From: Methylomonas methanica MC09
GTDB taxonomy: Bacteria; Pseudomonadota; Gammaproteobacteria; Methylococcales; Methylomonadaceae
Direction: 5' to 3'
DNA length: 64,000 nucleotides
Assembly: GCF_000214665.1 (NCBI RefSeq)
Contig: NC_015572.1
Coordinates: 3,596,001 to 3,660,000 of the forward strand
Shown here: positions 1-8,439 of the stretch, piece after piece
Layout of the letters: each line of letters begins with the position of its first letter
Position numbering within the stretch: position 1 is the first letter of the stretch
Program-made: the position numbers and the translations under genes
The notes under the pieces: generated by a model
What the model was told of the DNA's origin: nothing
What the model saw: the letters and a program-made list of their open reading frames with translations, nothing else
The model's database searches: none

Positions 1-153
1 GTGAACGGCTGGGTGTTATTGGGCCAGGTCACCTTGGGCTATGAATTGTGGCGTATGTTCAACGGCTTTCCGCCTCTGGTGTTACCGGAGCCGCAGCTCG
101 ATCGCAAGTCTACGCTTGACTCAAAAAGTACTGGCAACGGCGAGAAAAAATAG
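1..153 (+). CDS. C-terminal end of an unidentified protein (partial)
   Basis: An open frame runs from the first base of the window to a TAG at 151-153, giving about 50 residues. It begins with a hydrophobic stretch (GWVLLGQVTLGYELW) and ends in a polar tail rich in Ser, Thr and Lys. The TolC-family gene begins two bases after the stop, so the two are probably co-transcribed. An inner-membrane or adaptor subunit of the same exporter would fit, but the fragment is too short to assign to a family. The true start lies outside the window. Confidence 0.5.
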   Translation: MNGWVLLGQVTLGYELWRMFNGFPPLVLPEPQLDRKSTLDSKSTGNGEKK

Positions 154-155
154 TC

Positions 156-1580
156 ATGAGAATTCGGGTACTGGAACTGGTTTTGTTGTGCTGTCTGACA
201 CCCGCTTATGCCGGCTCCGGCGCGGACCGGCCACTGTCGCTGGAGGAAGTATTGTCGGCGGCACTGCGCGCGTTTCCCGGCTTGTTATCGACCGAACAAA
301 AGAAAGAGGTGGCCGAAGGCAACTATCAGACGGCCGAGGGCGGTTTCGATACCCTGTTCAAATCGAAAAACCGCTGGTCGATTGCAGGCATCTACGAAAA
401 CCAAATGAACGATGTCAGCCTCGAACAACCCACCCCCTTTATGGGCGCAACCTTCTTCGGCGGCTGGCGCCGCGGTAGCGGCGACTATCCGGTTTACGAG
501 GGCAAAAGCCAGACTGCGGATGACGGCGAAGTCCGGCTGGGCGTCAACATTCCGCTATGGCGCAACCGGGATATCGATAGCCGCCGCGCCAAGCTGCAGC
601 AAGCCGAACTGGGCAAACTGATCGCCAGCCACGAATACGACCAAGCCCTATTGGAAGTCCGCCGTCTTGCCAGTCAACGTTATTGGGATTGGCTGATGGC
701 CGGTCAACGATTGAAAGTTGCAGATCGCTTACTACAGATTGCCGAAGCGCGTAATGCCGGCATTCTCGAACGCGCGGCAGCCGGCGATATCGCGGATTTC
801 GAAGCATTGGATAACCAGCGGGCGATTCTGGAACGGCGGGAACGGCGTGTGGCCGCACAACGGCTACTCGAACAAAGCGCCATTCAACTTTCAATGTATT
901 GGCGCGATACCGATGGCCAGCCGCAATTGCCGGATCTGTCTCTGATGCCTGATGATTTTCCGGATCGGGAGCCCGCTCTGGATATCAACCCGGAGCGCGC
1001 CATACAAACAGCACTCGACCAAAGACCCGAATTGAAACGCCTGGGTTTGCAAAAACGGCAAACGGAAACCGAACTGGAGCTGCAACAGAATCAGCGGGCA
1101 CCGGGTGTCGATTTCTCGGTGATGGGCGCGAAAGACGTGGGTTACAGCAGCCAGAAAATCAATCGGGACGAACTTTATTTAGGCCTGAATGTCGACATTC
1201 CGTTACAGCAACGCGTGGCCGGCGGGCGGGCGCAAGCGGCGAGCGCTAACCTGCGGCGGCTGAAATGGGATCAGCAGTTGCTGGAAGACAAAATCAATAA
1301 TGAAATCCAGGATGCATTGTCCGCCATAAAAGCGGCCCGTCAGCGGGTGCAACTCAGCCGTCAGCAATGGCAAGCCGCTGAAAAACTGGAGCAGGGCGAA
1401 CAAAGCCGCTTCGAATTGGGGGACAGTACGCTGTTATTCGTAAATTTACGCGAAATCGCCAACGGTGACGCCGCGCTGAAAGTGGCGGAGACCAAGGCCA
1501 CGTTATTCAAAGCACATGCCGATTTTCAAGCCGCGTTGGGCAGCCCGGTTCAAGCGGAAATGGGGCCACCGACCGATTAA
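156..1580 (+). CDS. TolC-family outer membrane efflux protein
   Basis: This 474-residue protein has a signal peptide (residues 1-19, cleavage after AYA) followed by long polar helices rich in Gln, Arg, Leu and Ala. This is the pattern of TolC-family outer-membrane channels with two coiled-coil repeats. Recognisable family features are the LSLEEVLSAAL start of repeat one and the RAIQTALDQRPELKRLGLQ segment near residue 280, which begins repeat two. The length matches the family. It would form the outer-membrane exit duct of a type I or RND exporter. The upstream partial gene and the downstream membrane protein are spaced closely enough to form an operon. The substrate cannot be told from sequence. 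Confidence 0.85.
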   Translation: MRIRVLELVLLCCLTPAYAGSGADRPLSLEEVLSAALRAFPGLLSTEQKKEVAEGNYQTAEGGFDTLFKSKNRWSIAGIYENQMNDVSLEQPTPFMGATFFGGWRRGSGDYPVYEGKSQTADDGEVRLGVNIPLWRNRDIDSRRAKLQQAELGKLIASHEYDQALLEVRRLASQRYWDWLMAGQRLKVADRLLQIAEARNAGILERAAAGDIADFEALDNQRAILERRERRVAAQRLLEQSAIQLSMYWRDTDGQPQLPDLSLMPDDFPDREPALDINPERAIQTALDQRPELKRLGLQKRQTETELELQQNQRAPGVDFSVMGAKDVGYSSQKINRDELYLGLNVDIPLQQRVAGGRAQAASANLRRLKWDQQLLEDKINNEIQDALSAIKAARQRVQLSRQQWQAAEKLEQGEQSRFELGDSTLLFVNLREIANGDAALKVAETKATLFKAHADFQAALGSPVQAEMGPPTD

Positions 1581-1594
1581 AGGAGCTTATCTCG

Positions 1595-2086
1595 ATGAAA
1601 CCCTTATTGCCAAAACCCCCGCATAAACTTTTGCTACCTAAACCAGGCAGATTTTTTCCGCTTAAACACGCTAAAACCCTATTTCTGCTCAGTCTATTTA
1701 TTAGTTGGCTAATCTTGCCGGAATTGCTGTGGCACAAAATGGGGTTTGTTTTTCATCACCTTGCCGTATTAATTCACTTGCTTTACGAAACGCTGTCCTT
1801 TTTCCTGGAAGAAAGCCTGATGCACGGTTTTGGCATGGAAAAGTATTATGCCCAGATGCTGGTGTTCTATTGTTTTTTGACACTTGGCCTGTGGTGCGCT
1901 TATCGCTTTTGGCTTTATTTACCGAAACTGTTGGCATCGTTGCGCGCCAAGCTGTTTTTGCTAAGCCTGGAATTCAAATATCGCGCTATTGAAGCCTGGC
2001 TGGCACTGACACTATGGCAAAAGACTAAATTCGTGGTGTTTAACCTGCTCGGGCTGACAGGCGGCGTTATGATTTTGTTGGCGTGA
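1595..2086 (+). CDS. Small multi-pass membrane protein of unknown function
   Basis: The protein has 163 residues with a good ribosome binding site (AAGGAGC) and starts 14 bases after the TolC-family gene. A short basic, proline-rich N-terminus is followed by hydrophobic segments near residues 28-48, 52-72, 86-106 and 145-163, so it is probably an inner-membrane protein with three or four spans. I do not recognise the family. Its position suggests it belongs to the exporter transcription unit. The coding sequence is rich in Leu and Phe codons and somewhat more AT-rich than its neighbours, as expected for a membrane protein. Confidence 0.7.
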   Translation: MKPLLPKPPHKLLLPKPGRFFPLKHAKTLFLLSLFISWLILPELLWHKMGFVFHHLAVLIHLLYETLSFFLEESLMHGFGMEKYYAQMLVFYCFLTLGLWCAYRFWLYLPKLLASLRAKLFLLSLEFKYRAIEAWLALTLWQKTKFVVFNLLGLTGGVMILLA

Positions 2087-2208
2087 CTCTCGCCAGGTTC
2101 CCAACTAGGCGATACCTAAAACTGGCATTATTTCAGTGCTATTTGGTGATAGACTGATTGTGAAATTTTACTTGATTCGCTGACATCCTGATTGCCAGAG
2201 GAAATTCA

Positions 2209-3276
2209 ATGACCAATCAACGCCCTGATTCGGGGCTACCCAGTATTTTAAAGAAACTGGGCGCGATGACCGCCATCCGCGACACCTCGATGGTAGAACA
2301 AAGCTTATTACGCACGTTGGGCCCGTTACTGGGCATACTGGAAACCGCCTTTTACCGGATTGACGATAACGGCTATGTCATCAGAGCACTTTATCACGCG
2401 CGGCGAGTGGTTGAAGAGCATGGCAGTAAACGCATCGTCGACAATATCGAAGAAGTCACCAACGAGCAAAATGTGTCGCCGGAACTGCGTAATCTGTTCG
2501 ACAGCGTGCGTTTGCTGCGTAAATCCTGCTGCCGAAAGTTGGGATTCGACCTGCTGATCTGCTATCCGATTTTCGGGGAAAATCAAGTGTTGGGATATTT
2601 CGTGTTTCGGCGCGACCGGGAAGTCACCCCGGTGGAAGACGCTATTATTCAGGGCGTCCTGGAAGTATTTACCAATTATTTTGCCCTGCTCGATAGCAGC
2701 CAGCGCGACCAACTGACCGGATTGCTGAACCGCTATTCCCTGGAAGCCAATCTGGACCGCTTATGGAATCTGCTGTCGGCGAAACTGCATGTCAACCACG
2801 TCGGCGACAACGCACGGGTAAATTACCCTGAATCCTACTGGTTATGCGTGCTGGATGTGGACCACTTCAAGAAAATCAACGACACCTTCGGCCATGTGAT
2901 AGGCGACGAAGTGCTAATCATGGTGACCCGGTTACTGCAAAACACCTTGCGTCAATCCGATCTGTTATACCGCTACGGCGGCGAGGAGTTTGTGGCGATT
3001 ATTGCCGCCAACGATTTCGAGGCCGCAAAGGAAGCTTTTGAGCGGACGCGAGCGAGTATCGAGGAATTCCACTTCCCTCAAGTCGGCCGCGTCACCATCA
3101 GCGGCGGCTTCAGCAGCGCGGATCCCAGCGTGTTACCGCAAGAAGTCATCCACCGCGCTGATAGCGCGCTTTATGCCGCCAAAGAGGCCGGACGCAACCG
3201 GGTATTCGATTACGACACGCTGGTGGCACAAGGCGTGATAAAAGCAGCATCCACCGGTTCTATCGACTTATTTTAG
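2209..3276 (+). CDS. Diguanylate cyclase with N-terminal GAF-like domain
   Basis: This 355-residue protein would make cyclic di-GMP from two GTP. Residues 1-165 look like a GAF-type sensor, with no membrane segment or signal peptide. The GGDEF domain (about 170-340) starts at RDQLTGLLNRYSLE and carries the active-site signature GGEEF near residue 258. An RxxD motif (RQSD) lies five residues upstream of the signature, so the inhibitory I-site for product feedback appears intact. The metal-binding aspartate region (VLDVDHFKKINDTFGH) is present. AGAGGAAA just upstream of the ATG serves as the ribosome binding site. It stands alone, 120 bases after the membrane-protein gene, so its signal is unknown. 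Confidence 0.93.
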   Translation: MTNQRPDSGLPSILKKLGAMTAIRDTSMVEQSLLRTLGPLLGILETAFYRIDDNGYVIRALYHARRVVEEHGSKRIVDNIEEVTNEQNVSPELRNLFDSVRLLRKSCCRKLGFDLLICYPIFGENQVLGYFVFRRDREVTPVEDAIIQGVLEVFTNYFALLDSSQRDQLTGLLNRYSLEANLDRLWNLLSAKLHVNHVGDNARVNYPESYWLCVLDVDHFKKINDTFGHVIGDEVLIMVTRLLQNTLRQSDLLYRYGGEEFVAIIAANDFEAAKEAFERTRASIEEFHFPQVGRVTISGGFSSADPSVLPQEVIHRADSALYAAKEAGRNRVFDYDTLVAQGVIKAASTGSIDLF

Positions 3277-3462
3277 CCTGGCGTACTTAACTACCGACAA
3301 AGCAATCGCTGCCGTTTGCGCAATCCCGAGGGCATTCATTAAAGCCCAACAGGGCTGAAACCGATACGACACGGTGACAAAAAAAGCCCAAATCTGCTAA
3401 ATTCCCGCAAGCTCAACGATATCCCCCCGTGAGCCAATCAATTTAAGTTTTGTAGGAAAAAT

Positions 3463-3672
3463 ATGACATCTGAAAAAATCAAAAAGGACCGGAAAAAAGT
3501 AGCGTTGGATCAGGATACTTATGAAAAACTCAAAACTTTTACCCGGTTTAATGGCCTGAAGTTGCGTTGCACTGTCGATACGCTGGTCGACCTGATGCTG
3601 CAGGATGAAGCGCTCGGCAAACAAGTGGTCGAACTGTCGCTGCAAAAGCAAGCGGCCGAATCGGACGCTTGA
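3463..3672 (+). CDS. Small hypothetical protein, possibly ribbon-helix-helix-like
   Basis: The 69-residue protein is preceded by a clear AGGAAAA ribosome binding site. The start is lysine-rich, and then VALDQDTYEKLKTFTRFNGLK reads like the strand-helix start of Arc/CopG-type ribbon-helix-helix proteins, with a second helix (DTLVDLMLQDEAL). That similarity is by eye only. No partner gene lies alongside. Codon use is like the host's. Confidence 0.55.
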   Translation: MTSEKIKKDRKKVALDQDTYEKLKTFTRFNGLKLRCTVDTLVDLMLQDEALGKQVVELSLQKQAAESDA

Positions 3673-3759
3673 GCGGACCGAGAGGGTTTTTCAAGCGAGC
3701 AGTTATCCTGCCATTCATTTTAATCCCATAAAAGACCGGCTCTTGACCGGTGATGACCG

Positions 3760-3797
3760 AAAAAAAAGGCGGCCCCGCAAAACCGCGGGACCGCCTT
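3760..3797 (-). terminator. Rho-independent terminator of the PEP-CTERM gene
   Basis: An 11-bp stem (3768-3778 with 3785-3795, one mismatch) has a 6-base loop. On the minus strand it is followed by a run of about eight T residues (A-run at 3760-3767). It sits about 20 bases after the stop of the minus-strand PhoX-like gene. Confidence 0.9.
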
Positions 3798-3816
3798 GAT
3801 TCAGGCTAGCGCAAAA

Positions 3817-5259
3817 TCAAGCGCGTTTGCGGCGGGTTACGCCCAAGCCTCCCAAAATCGCACTGCCGAACAGCCACGCCGCACCCGGCACCGGTACCGG
3901 CGCAGTTGCGGTCAACTCGATAGTACGGTCTATGCCATCGAATGGATGTTGCACGTTGATGTAGGCTTTGTTCGAATCGAACTTGTCGAAATACAAACCG
4001 GTACTTTCCGCGCCGTCAGTCGTCAGACTGATCCATTTGGAAATCGATTCGGCCACGCCATCGCGGTCCGAATCCATAGCAAACCATACATCCTCGATGC
4101 CGCCGGGCTGATCTTCCACGATATAGATGTTGCCTTCTGAGTCAATCGCCAGATTGTCCGGATTGCTAAAAGCACCACCGGCAGCCAAACCGGTTGCCGC
4201 ATCGATAGTGTTGCTGTCCGCGAACAATTTAACTTCCAGAGTCGTCAGGTTGAACGAGTAAACGCGGCCGCGTCCGTCGGAATTGATACCGTTGTCGTCC
4301 GAATCGGTAGTAGCGAAATACAGAAACTGATCGCCGCTGGACAACGTTTGAATTTCCAAGTCTTCAGGACGGTTATATCCGGTAGCCGTCACGGTATCCG
4401 CCGTCACCCGGCCGTCGATAGTACCGTCGCCCAACACGGCGGAAATGCCGACCAATGCGCTTCCGTCCGCATCGGTAATCGCTTCCCAGCTTGCGGAACC
4501 GGTAATCGCGGCACCGTTGTTGCCTTCGAACTGGCCGCCGTTACCGACTTTCAGGGCAAATGTCTGGCCGGCCGCAAAATAATCGGCACCGCTGCTTGCA
4601 AACGGATCGGCGGAAACATATTTGTAAATCGAGCCGCCGTTCAACTCGTCGACAAAATACAGGGCATTATTGCTGTCGAATGCCAAACCTTCGTGGGAGA
4701 CGCGTGGAATGATGGTTTCTTGAACGAAATTTGCACCGTTGGCAGTTGCCGTGGTCGGATTACTGATTTCAAACAAGCGGCCTTTAGTGCTACCTGTACC
4801 CCAGCGTTCTTCGGCGGTCAAATAACCGCCCCAAGGTGTCCAGCGAGACGCGTCGCCGGATACAAAACCTTGTGTGCCGGGGGCTACGATCGTGGTGGTG
4901 CGGGTGTTGTAGTTGCTATCCCATAAATCGATACGTTGCACACCGGCTTGGCTGGTTTCGAATGGCATAAACAAATATCGGCCGGCGTCCGGGCCTGTTT
5001 CGTTAGCGGTAATCATATCGAAGTTGCCGGAATTGGAACCCGGTACCAAGGCATTTTGAGTGGCGCGGTCGGCAATGGTCTGTTGGCTGAAGTACGGTGA
5101 CGACAACTTATAAGGCGTGGCGGAACCAGGATTTAACGGCGTGGTATCCCCTGTCATCGGGGTAAAGTTGTCGAACTCGGTATCGGCCGCTTGCGCAGTG
5201 AATGGCGAGACAACAGCTGAGATTGCCGCTGCCACCAAAGTTAATTTAAACAGTTTCAT
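3817..5259 (-). CDS. PhoX-like (DUF839) protein with PEP-CTERM sorting signal
   Basis: The 480-residue protein has a signal peptide (residues 1-24, ending AQA) and a C-terminal PEP-CTERM-type signal (VPVPGAAWLFGSAILGG followed by RRKRA), so it is exported and processed by an exosortase-type system. The body resembles PhoX/DUF839 beta-propeller proteins: TPWGGYLTAEERWG near residue 140, SHEGLAFD near 200, NRPEDLEIQ near 300 and FSNPDNLAID near 360. PhoX enzymes are calcium- and iron-dependent phosphatases; whether this one has the full metal site cannot be settled here. The nearby PhoA-type phosphatase fits a phosphorus-acquisition role. The ribosome binding site is GAGGAAA. Confidence 0.8.
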   Translation of the reverse strand: MKLFKLTLVAAAISAVVSPFTAQAADTEFDNFTPMTGDTTPLNPGSATPYKLSSPYFSQQTIADRATQNALVPGSNSGNFDMITANETGPDAGRYLFMPFETSQAGVQRIDLWDSNYNTRTTTIVAPGTQGFVSGDASRWTPWGGYLTAEERWGTGSTKGRLFEISNPTTATANGANFVQETIIPRVSHEGLAFDSNNALYFVDELNGGSIYKYVSADPFASSGADYFAAGQTFALKVGNGGQFEGNNGAAITGSASWEAITDADGSALVGISAVLGDGTIDGRVTADTVTATGYNRPEDLEIQTLSSGDQFLYFATTDSDDNGINSDGRGRVYSFNLTTLEVKLFADSNTIDAATGLAAGGAFSNPDNLAIDSEGNIYIVEDQPGGIEDVWFAMDSDRDGVAESISKWISLTTDGAESTGLYFDKFDSNKAYINVQHPFDGIDRTIELTATAPVPVPGAAWLFGSAILGGLGVTRRKRA

Positions 5260-5669
5260 GAATCCATTTCCTCAGATTTAATTAGTAGTTTTGTGTTGCA
5301 CTAATTGCTGTTTCCAGCAATCGCTAAAAATGCTAATCGCATCACAAGAAATACAAATTACACATTCGTTAAGATTGGATTAAACGTAATACATTCGAGC
5401 AATATGATTGATATTTAATCATTTTCCACGAAGAAACATCCCGTCTGAAATAATCGTGCCGACCTAAAATCGACGCATCGCGGTCTTGTTGCATTTAATC
5501 GCCTTGACGATACCGTTCGTCCCCGCGGTTCATGACTCGTTACCGCCAGCCCGGCGTATCGGCGCATCCATTGATTGATGCGCTATTTGCAGGTAATTAA
5601 ACTAAGATGTCATAATTCTTTCATAATCGTTTTGTACGTTATTTTTAATTTTAAATACGCTTAGCACTC
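5260..5669. other. Divergent intergenic region
   Basis: This 410-base AT-rich gap separates the minus-strand PhoX-like gene from a small plus-strand gene and must hold promoters in both directions. Apart from the Pho-box-like pair at 5608-5625 I see no coding sequence, terminator or repeat. I found no convincing Pho box oriented toward the PhoX-like gene. Confidence 0.6.
5608..5625 (+). promoter_or_regulatory. Pho-box-like direct repeat
   Basis: Two heptamers, TGTCATA (from 5608) and TTTCATA (from 5619), are spaced exactly 11 bases apart, matching the 7-4-7 layout of PhoB binding sites. The site lies 45 bases before the small gene at 5670. A single two-unit match can arise by chance in AT-rich DNA. 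Confidence 0.4.
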
Positions 5670-5858
5670 ATGAAAGAACCGCTTACCTCGACCCCGACGG
5701 AATTACTGGAAATCGAGCAACTCATCGACGATCTGATGGCTGACTTTCAGCATCCGATTCACAACCGCCGACACCCGCAACATGCAGACTGCGCCAAAGC
5801 ACTGGATAATTTGATGGAACACGCGGATAAACTGCGCAACCGCTGGCTGATCGATTAA
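5670..5858 (+). CDS. Small hypothetical protein (62 aa)
   Basis: This short acidic protein is predicted to be mostly helical, with ELLEIEQLIDDLMADFQHPI followed by a His-rich turn (HNRRHPQHADC) and a second helix. No signal peptide, membrane span or known motif is visible, and the ribosome binding site is weak. The Pho-box-like pair upstream is the only functional hint. It might be a small regulator, but I do not recognise the family. Confidence 0.5.
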   Translation: MKEPLTSTPTELLEIEQLIDDLMADFQHPIHNRRHPQHADCAKALDNLMEHADKLRNRWLID

Positions 5859-5956
5859 TTCAGCCTGCATCGACCGCGTGCAGGCTATGGGGCGGTTTAC
5901 CGATGATTTTCATAGTGTCTAAATTAAACCAATGAATGAAGGTACAAGGACGTCAT

Positions 5957-7486
5957 CTAATGCCATTCCAAACGGTACAGATCGACACGGCGTTTGGACA
6001 AATTTTGGGACGCCCCACGGGTACGGGCCTGTTTTAACAGCTCCAGATTGACATCCGCAATCAGCGTCATTTCCGTATTAGGCGTAGCCTCGGCCAATAT
6101 GGCGTCATGCGGAAAAGCAAAATCGCTGGGGCTGAAAATGGCCGCTTGCGAGTACTGAATATCCATGTTTTCGGCATGCGGCAAATTGCCGACACTGCCG
6201 CCGATGGCGACAAAGCATTCGTTTTCGATGGCGCGTGCCTGGGAGCAATACCGCACCCGCTGATACGCATTTTTGGTGTCGGTCCAGAACGGTACAAACA
6301 ATATCTGCGCGCCTTGCAGCGCGGCCAATCGGGCCAGTTCCGGGAATTCCGCGTCATAGCTGATCAAGATGGCGATTTTGCCGCAATCGGTATCGAACAC
6401 TTTCAGCGCATCGCCGCCTTGCACCCCCCAATAGGCGACCTCGTCGACAGTGATATGGATTTTATATTGCGCCTCGAAGGTGCCGTCCCGGCGCAGCAGC
6501 CAGGAGACGTTGTAGAGTTCCTTGTTGCTGTACTCCGGCATGCTGCCGGCGATGATGTTGATATTGTAGGACATGGCCATTTCCAACAGACCTTCCCGTA
6601 TATCCCGGCTGAAACCCGCCAAGGCACGGATAGCGTCCGCCGGGTTCTTATCGTTGAACAAGCCCATCAACGGCGCGCTGATGTACTCCGGAAACAACAC
6701 AAAATCGGCGTTGTAGCCGGCCACCGCATCGATGAAAAACTCGGCGTGTTTCAGCAACACCTCCACGCTGGCCAAGGGCCGCATCTGCCATTGCACCACC
6801 CCCAACCTGATCAGGCTTTTTAAGTCGCCCAGCTCGGGGGTTTTATCCACATAATCGAGATTGATCCATTCCAGCAGGGTGGCATAACCATGCGAATCGC
6901 CGTCCACCGGCAAATAACCGGTCAGTAACTTACGTACGTGGAAACCGTTGGCCATTTGAAACGACAACACAGGATCGAAAATTTCCCGGCTCTTGACCTG
7001 CTCTATGTAACGCACCGGCGTGAGGCTATCGGCATAGTTGGCATATCCCGGGATACGTCCGCCGGCAATGAAACGGCGTAAATTGAAATTGCGGCATAAT
7101 TCCTTGCGGGCGTCGTATAAACGCCTGCCCAAGCGCAGCCCTCTGAATTTTGGGTCAACGAAAATATCCACCCCGTACAGAGTGTCGCCGTCCAAAGTGT
7201 GGTGGGTCAAATAACCGCCGCCGGTGATTTGCGCATAGGTATGGTTGTCGCCGAACTGCGCATAATCCACGATCATGCTCAGCGCCGCCGCCACCAGCAC
7301 GCCGTTATCTTCGATGCCGATCTGGCCTTCCGGAAAGCGGGTGACTTGCGCGAGGTATTGTTCCTGCTTCCACGCGCCGCCGAGGTTGTTGTAGACCCTG
7401 TCCATAATCTCGGCGATTTGCGGGTAATCCTCGGCGGTTAAATGCCGTAACAACAGCTTATGTTTCTTACTCTTATCTTTTTTCAT
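5957..7486 (-). CDS. GNAT acetyltransferase / carbon-nitrogen hydrolase fusion
   Basis: The start is placed at the ATG at 7486 (MKKDKSKKHKLLLRHLT), giving 509 residues; the longer open frame runs into the neighbouring transposon end. Residues about 10-200 form a GNAT domain ([17 protein letters not shown] is the acetyl-CoA loop). Residues about 225-509 form a nitrilase-superfamily domain. Its catalytic Glu (FPEY, about 268) and Lys (QYKIH, about 343) are present. The position that should be the catalytic Cys in the usual ICYD motif reads ISYD, with Ser at about 376. This two-domain architecture is known (for example Bacillus YhcX), but its substrate is not. The Ser may mean altered or lost amidase activity. 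Confidence 0.85.
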   Translation of the reverse strand: MKKDKSKKHKLLLRHLTAEDYPQIAEIMDRVYNNLGGAWKQEQYLAQVTRFPEGQIGIEDNGVLVAAALSMIVDYAQFGDNHTYAQITGGGYLTHHTLDGDTLYGVDIFVDPKFRGLRLGRRLYDARKELCRNFNLRRFIAGGRIPGYANYADSLTPVRYIEQVKSREIFDPVLSFQMANGFHVRKLLTGYLPVDGDSHGYATLLEWINLDYVDKTPELGDLKSLIRLGVVQWQMRPLASVEVLLKHAEFFIDAVAGYNADFVLFPEYISAPLMGLFNDKNPADAIRALAGFSRDIREGLLEMAMSYNINIIAGSMPEYSNKELYNVSWLLRRDGTFEAQYKIHITVDEVAYWGVQGGDALKVFDTDCGKIAILISYDAEFPELARLAALQGAQILFVPFWTDTKNAYQRVRYCSQARAIENECFVAIGGSVGNLPHAENMDIQYSQAAIFSPSDFAFPHDAILAEATPNTEMTLIADVNLELLKQARTRGASQNLSKRRVDLYRLEWH

Positions 7487-7563
7487 GCAGATAGTCCCAC
7501 CAGAAAAATAAGCTGTTATGGCGGTTTTTTGCCTCGGGGTCAATGAATTGGTTCGTTCCCGGG

Positions 7564-7691
7564 TGTCGGATCTCATAATTAATGAAATACCGAATTCTTC
7601 TATTTTCAACGAGTTATATAAATTATGAGATTTTGATTTTAGTAAAAAAATCTCATAATTCGTTTTCCAAATCAGAAAAAATCTCACAATT
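7564..7691. repeat. Left end of the element with repeated TCTCATAATT motifs
   Basis: Copies lie at 7571-7580 (direct), 7621-7630 (inverted), 7651-7660 (direct) and 7682-7691 (direct, TCTCACAATT). The outermost copy starts 7 bases inside the terminus, exactly as in the right end. Confidence 0.85.
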
Positions 7692-7743
7692 CATGAAACA
7701 AAAATCTTCCTGAAGATAAAAAATCAATCCTTATGGTATGGCC

Positions 7744-8349
7744 TTATGAGTTTGCCAATACAAGCCATGTCCAAGTAACTCCTGCCGCCTTATTTCTTGG
7801 TTGCACAGATTCGGCTGATCGTTTGGCGAGAACTTTTAAATTGCTTTGACAAGCGAGATAAACCGTTTCCTCAACGGTTGCAGGGAAACATTCTCGGTCT
7901 AATGATCCTGGTCCATGACGTATGGACATGATGAGTCGTCCATATCGTGAAAGAAGTTTAGACATATTCGTCATGGAAATTTGTCGTTCTTCGGGCGTAA
8001 GATGCTGCCACACCGCAATAAGTAGCACTAGATCAAATGTTCCTCGGCTTTCTAGTGCTTGATGTAAATGCGGAAGGCTGTCGTCTATCCACTGAACCAA
8101 AGAAGAAGGGTGTAAAAGCCTACCGGCTTTGCGAAATTGTTCTACGGGTTCAACCGCAGTTAATCTATGACCGTGCGAAGCAAGCCAAGCAACGTCACGA
8201 CCAGTTCCTGCGCCAATATCGATGATCCGAGATGGCTCCCTAGGCAAGAAATCTAGAACGTGTGCAAGAACGTCAGTAGCAGATATGGCTTCAAATGCAG
8301 GAATGAGGCGTTCCGCGTCAACAGTGTATCCGCTGAGACTATTGCTCAT
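7744..8349 (-). CDS. Class I SAM-dependent methyltransferase (transposon cargo)
   Basis: The 201-residue protein has the Rossmann motif I DIGAGTGRD near residue 43, an acidic motif II position (TAVEP near 65), a post-motif segment FDLVLLIAVWQHL near 105 and LLSRYGRLIMSIRHG near 135. This is the layout of small stand-alone class I methyltransferases of the Methyltransf_11/TehB type. It has no target-recognition domain, so small-molecule or peptide methylation is likelier than DNA methylation. It is the only gene in the element, with its start 32 bases inside the innermost right-end repeat. Base composition and codon use are more AT-rich than in flanking genes, which agrees with transfer. The substrate is unknown. 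Confidence 0.85.
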   Translation of the reverse strand: MSNSLSGYTVDAERLIPAFEAISATDVLAHVLDFLPREPSRIIDIGAGTGRDVAWLASHGHRLTAVEPVEQFRKAGRLLHPSSLVQWIDDSLPHLHQALESRGTFDLVLLIAVWQHLTPEERQISMTNMSKLLSRYGRLIMSIRHGPGSLDRECFPATVEETVYLACQSNLKVLAKRSAESVQPRNKAAGVTWTWLVLANS

Positions 8350-8380
8350 TAAATACCGTGCCCTTTATTACTGACTAATA

Positions 8381-8439
8381 AATTTTGAGATTTCATTTCA
8401 CAATTGTGAGATTTTTTTCATTAATTATGAGATCTGACA
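8381..8439. repeat. Right end of the element with three phased motifs
   Basis: AATTTTGAGA (8381), AATTGTGAGA (8402) and AATTATGAGA (8423) are spaced exactly 21 bases apart, about two helical turns. The last ends 7 bases before the GACA terminus. Regular phasing like this is typical of transposase binding sites in Tn7/Tn5053-type ends. Confidence 0.85.

Larger units (their letters stand above)
7564..8439. mobile_element. 876-bp transposon-like element with one cargo gene
   Basis: The element starts TGTC and ends GACA. The outer 24 bases of each end are inverted copies with one mismatch, TGTC(G/A)GATCTCATAATT plus AATGAAA. It is flanked by a perfect 5-bp duplication, CCGGG at 7559-7563 and 8440-8444; removing the element and one copy restores a continuous sequence. 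The motif ATCTCATAATT recurs several times inside both ends. TGT/ACA termini, 5-bp duplications and multiple transposase-site-like end repeats are the signature of the Tn7/Tn5053/Mu-type DDE transposons. The element carries no transposase, only a methyltransferase gene, so it would have to move by a transposase supplied in trans. Confidence 0.85.

Noticed and set aside
41..478. 145-residue open frame overlapping the TolC-family start
   Set aside because: It lies in another frame over the TolC-family gene, and its arginine-rich composition is typical of a shadow frame.
5281..5420. Pho box before the PhoX-like gene
   Set aside because: No pair of heptamers at 11-base spacing was found on the minus strand in this region.
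7487..7687. N-terminal extension of the acetyltransferase/hydrolase frame
   Set aside because: The extension crosses the transposon terminus and has unrelated composition; the ATG at 7486 gives the family-typical start.
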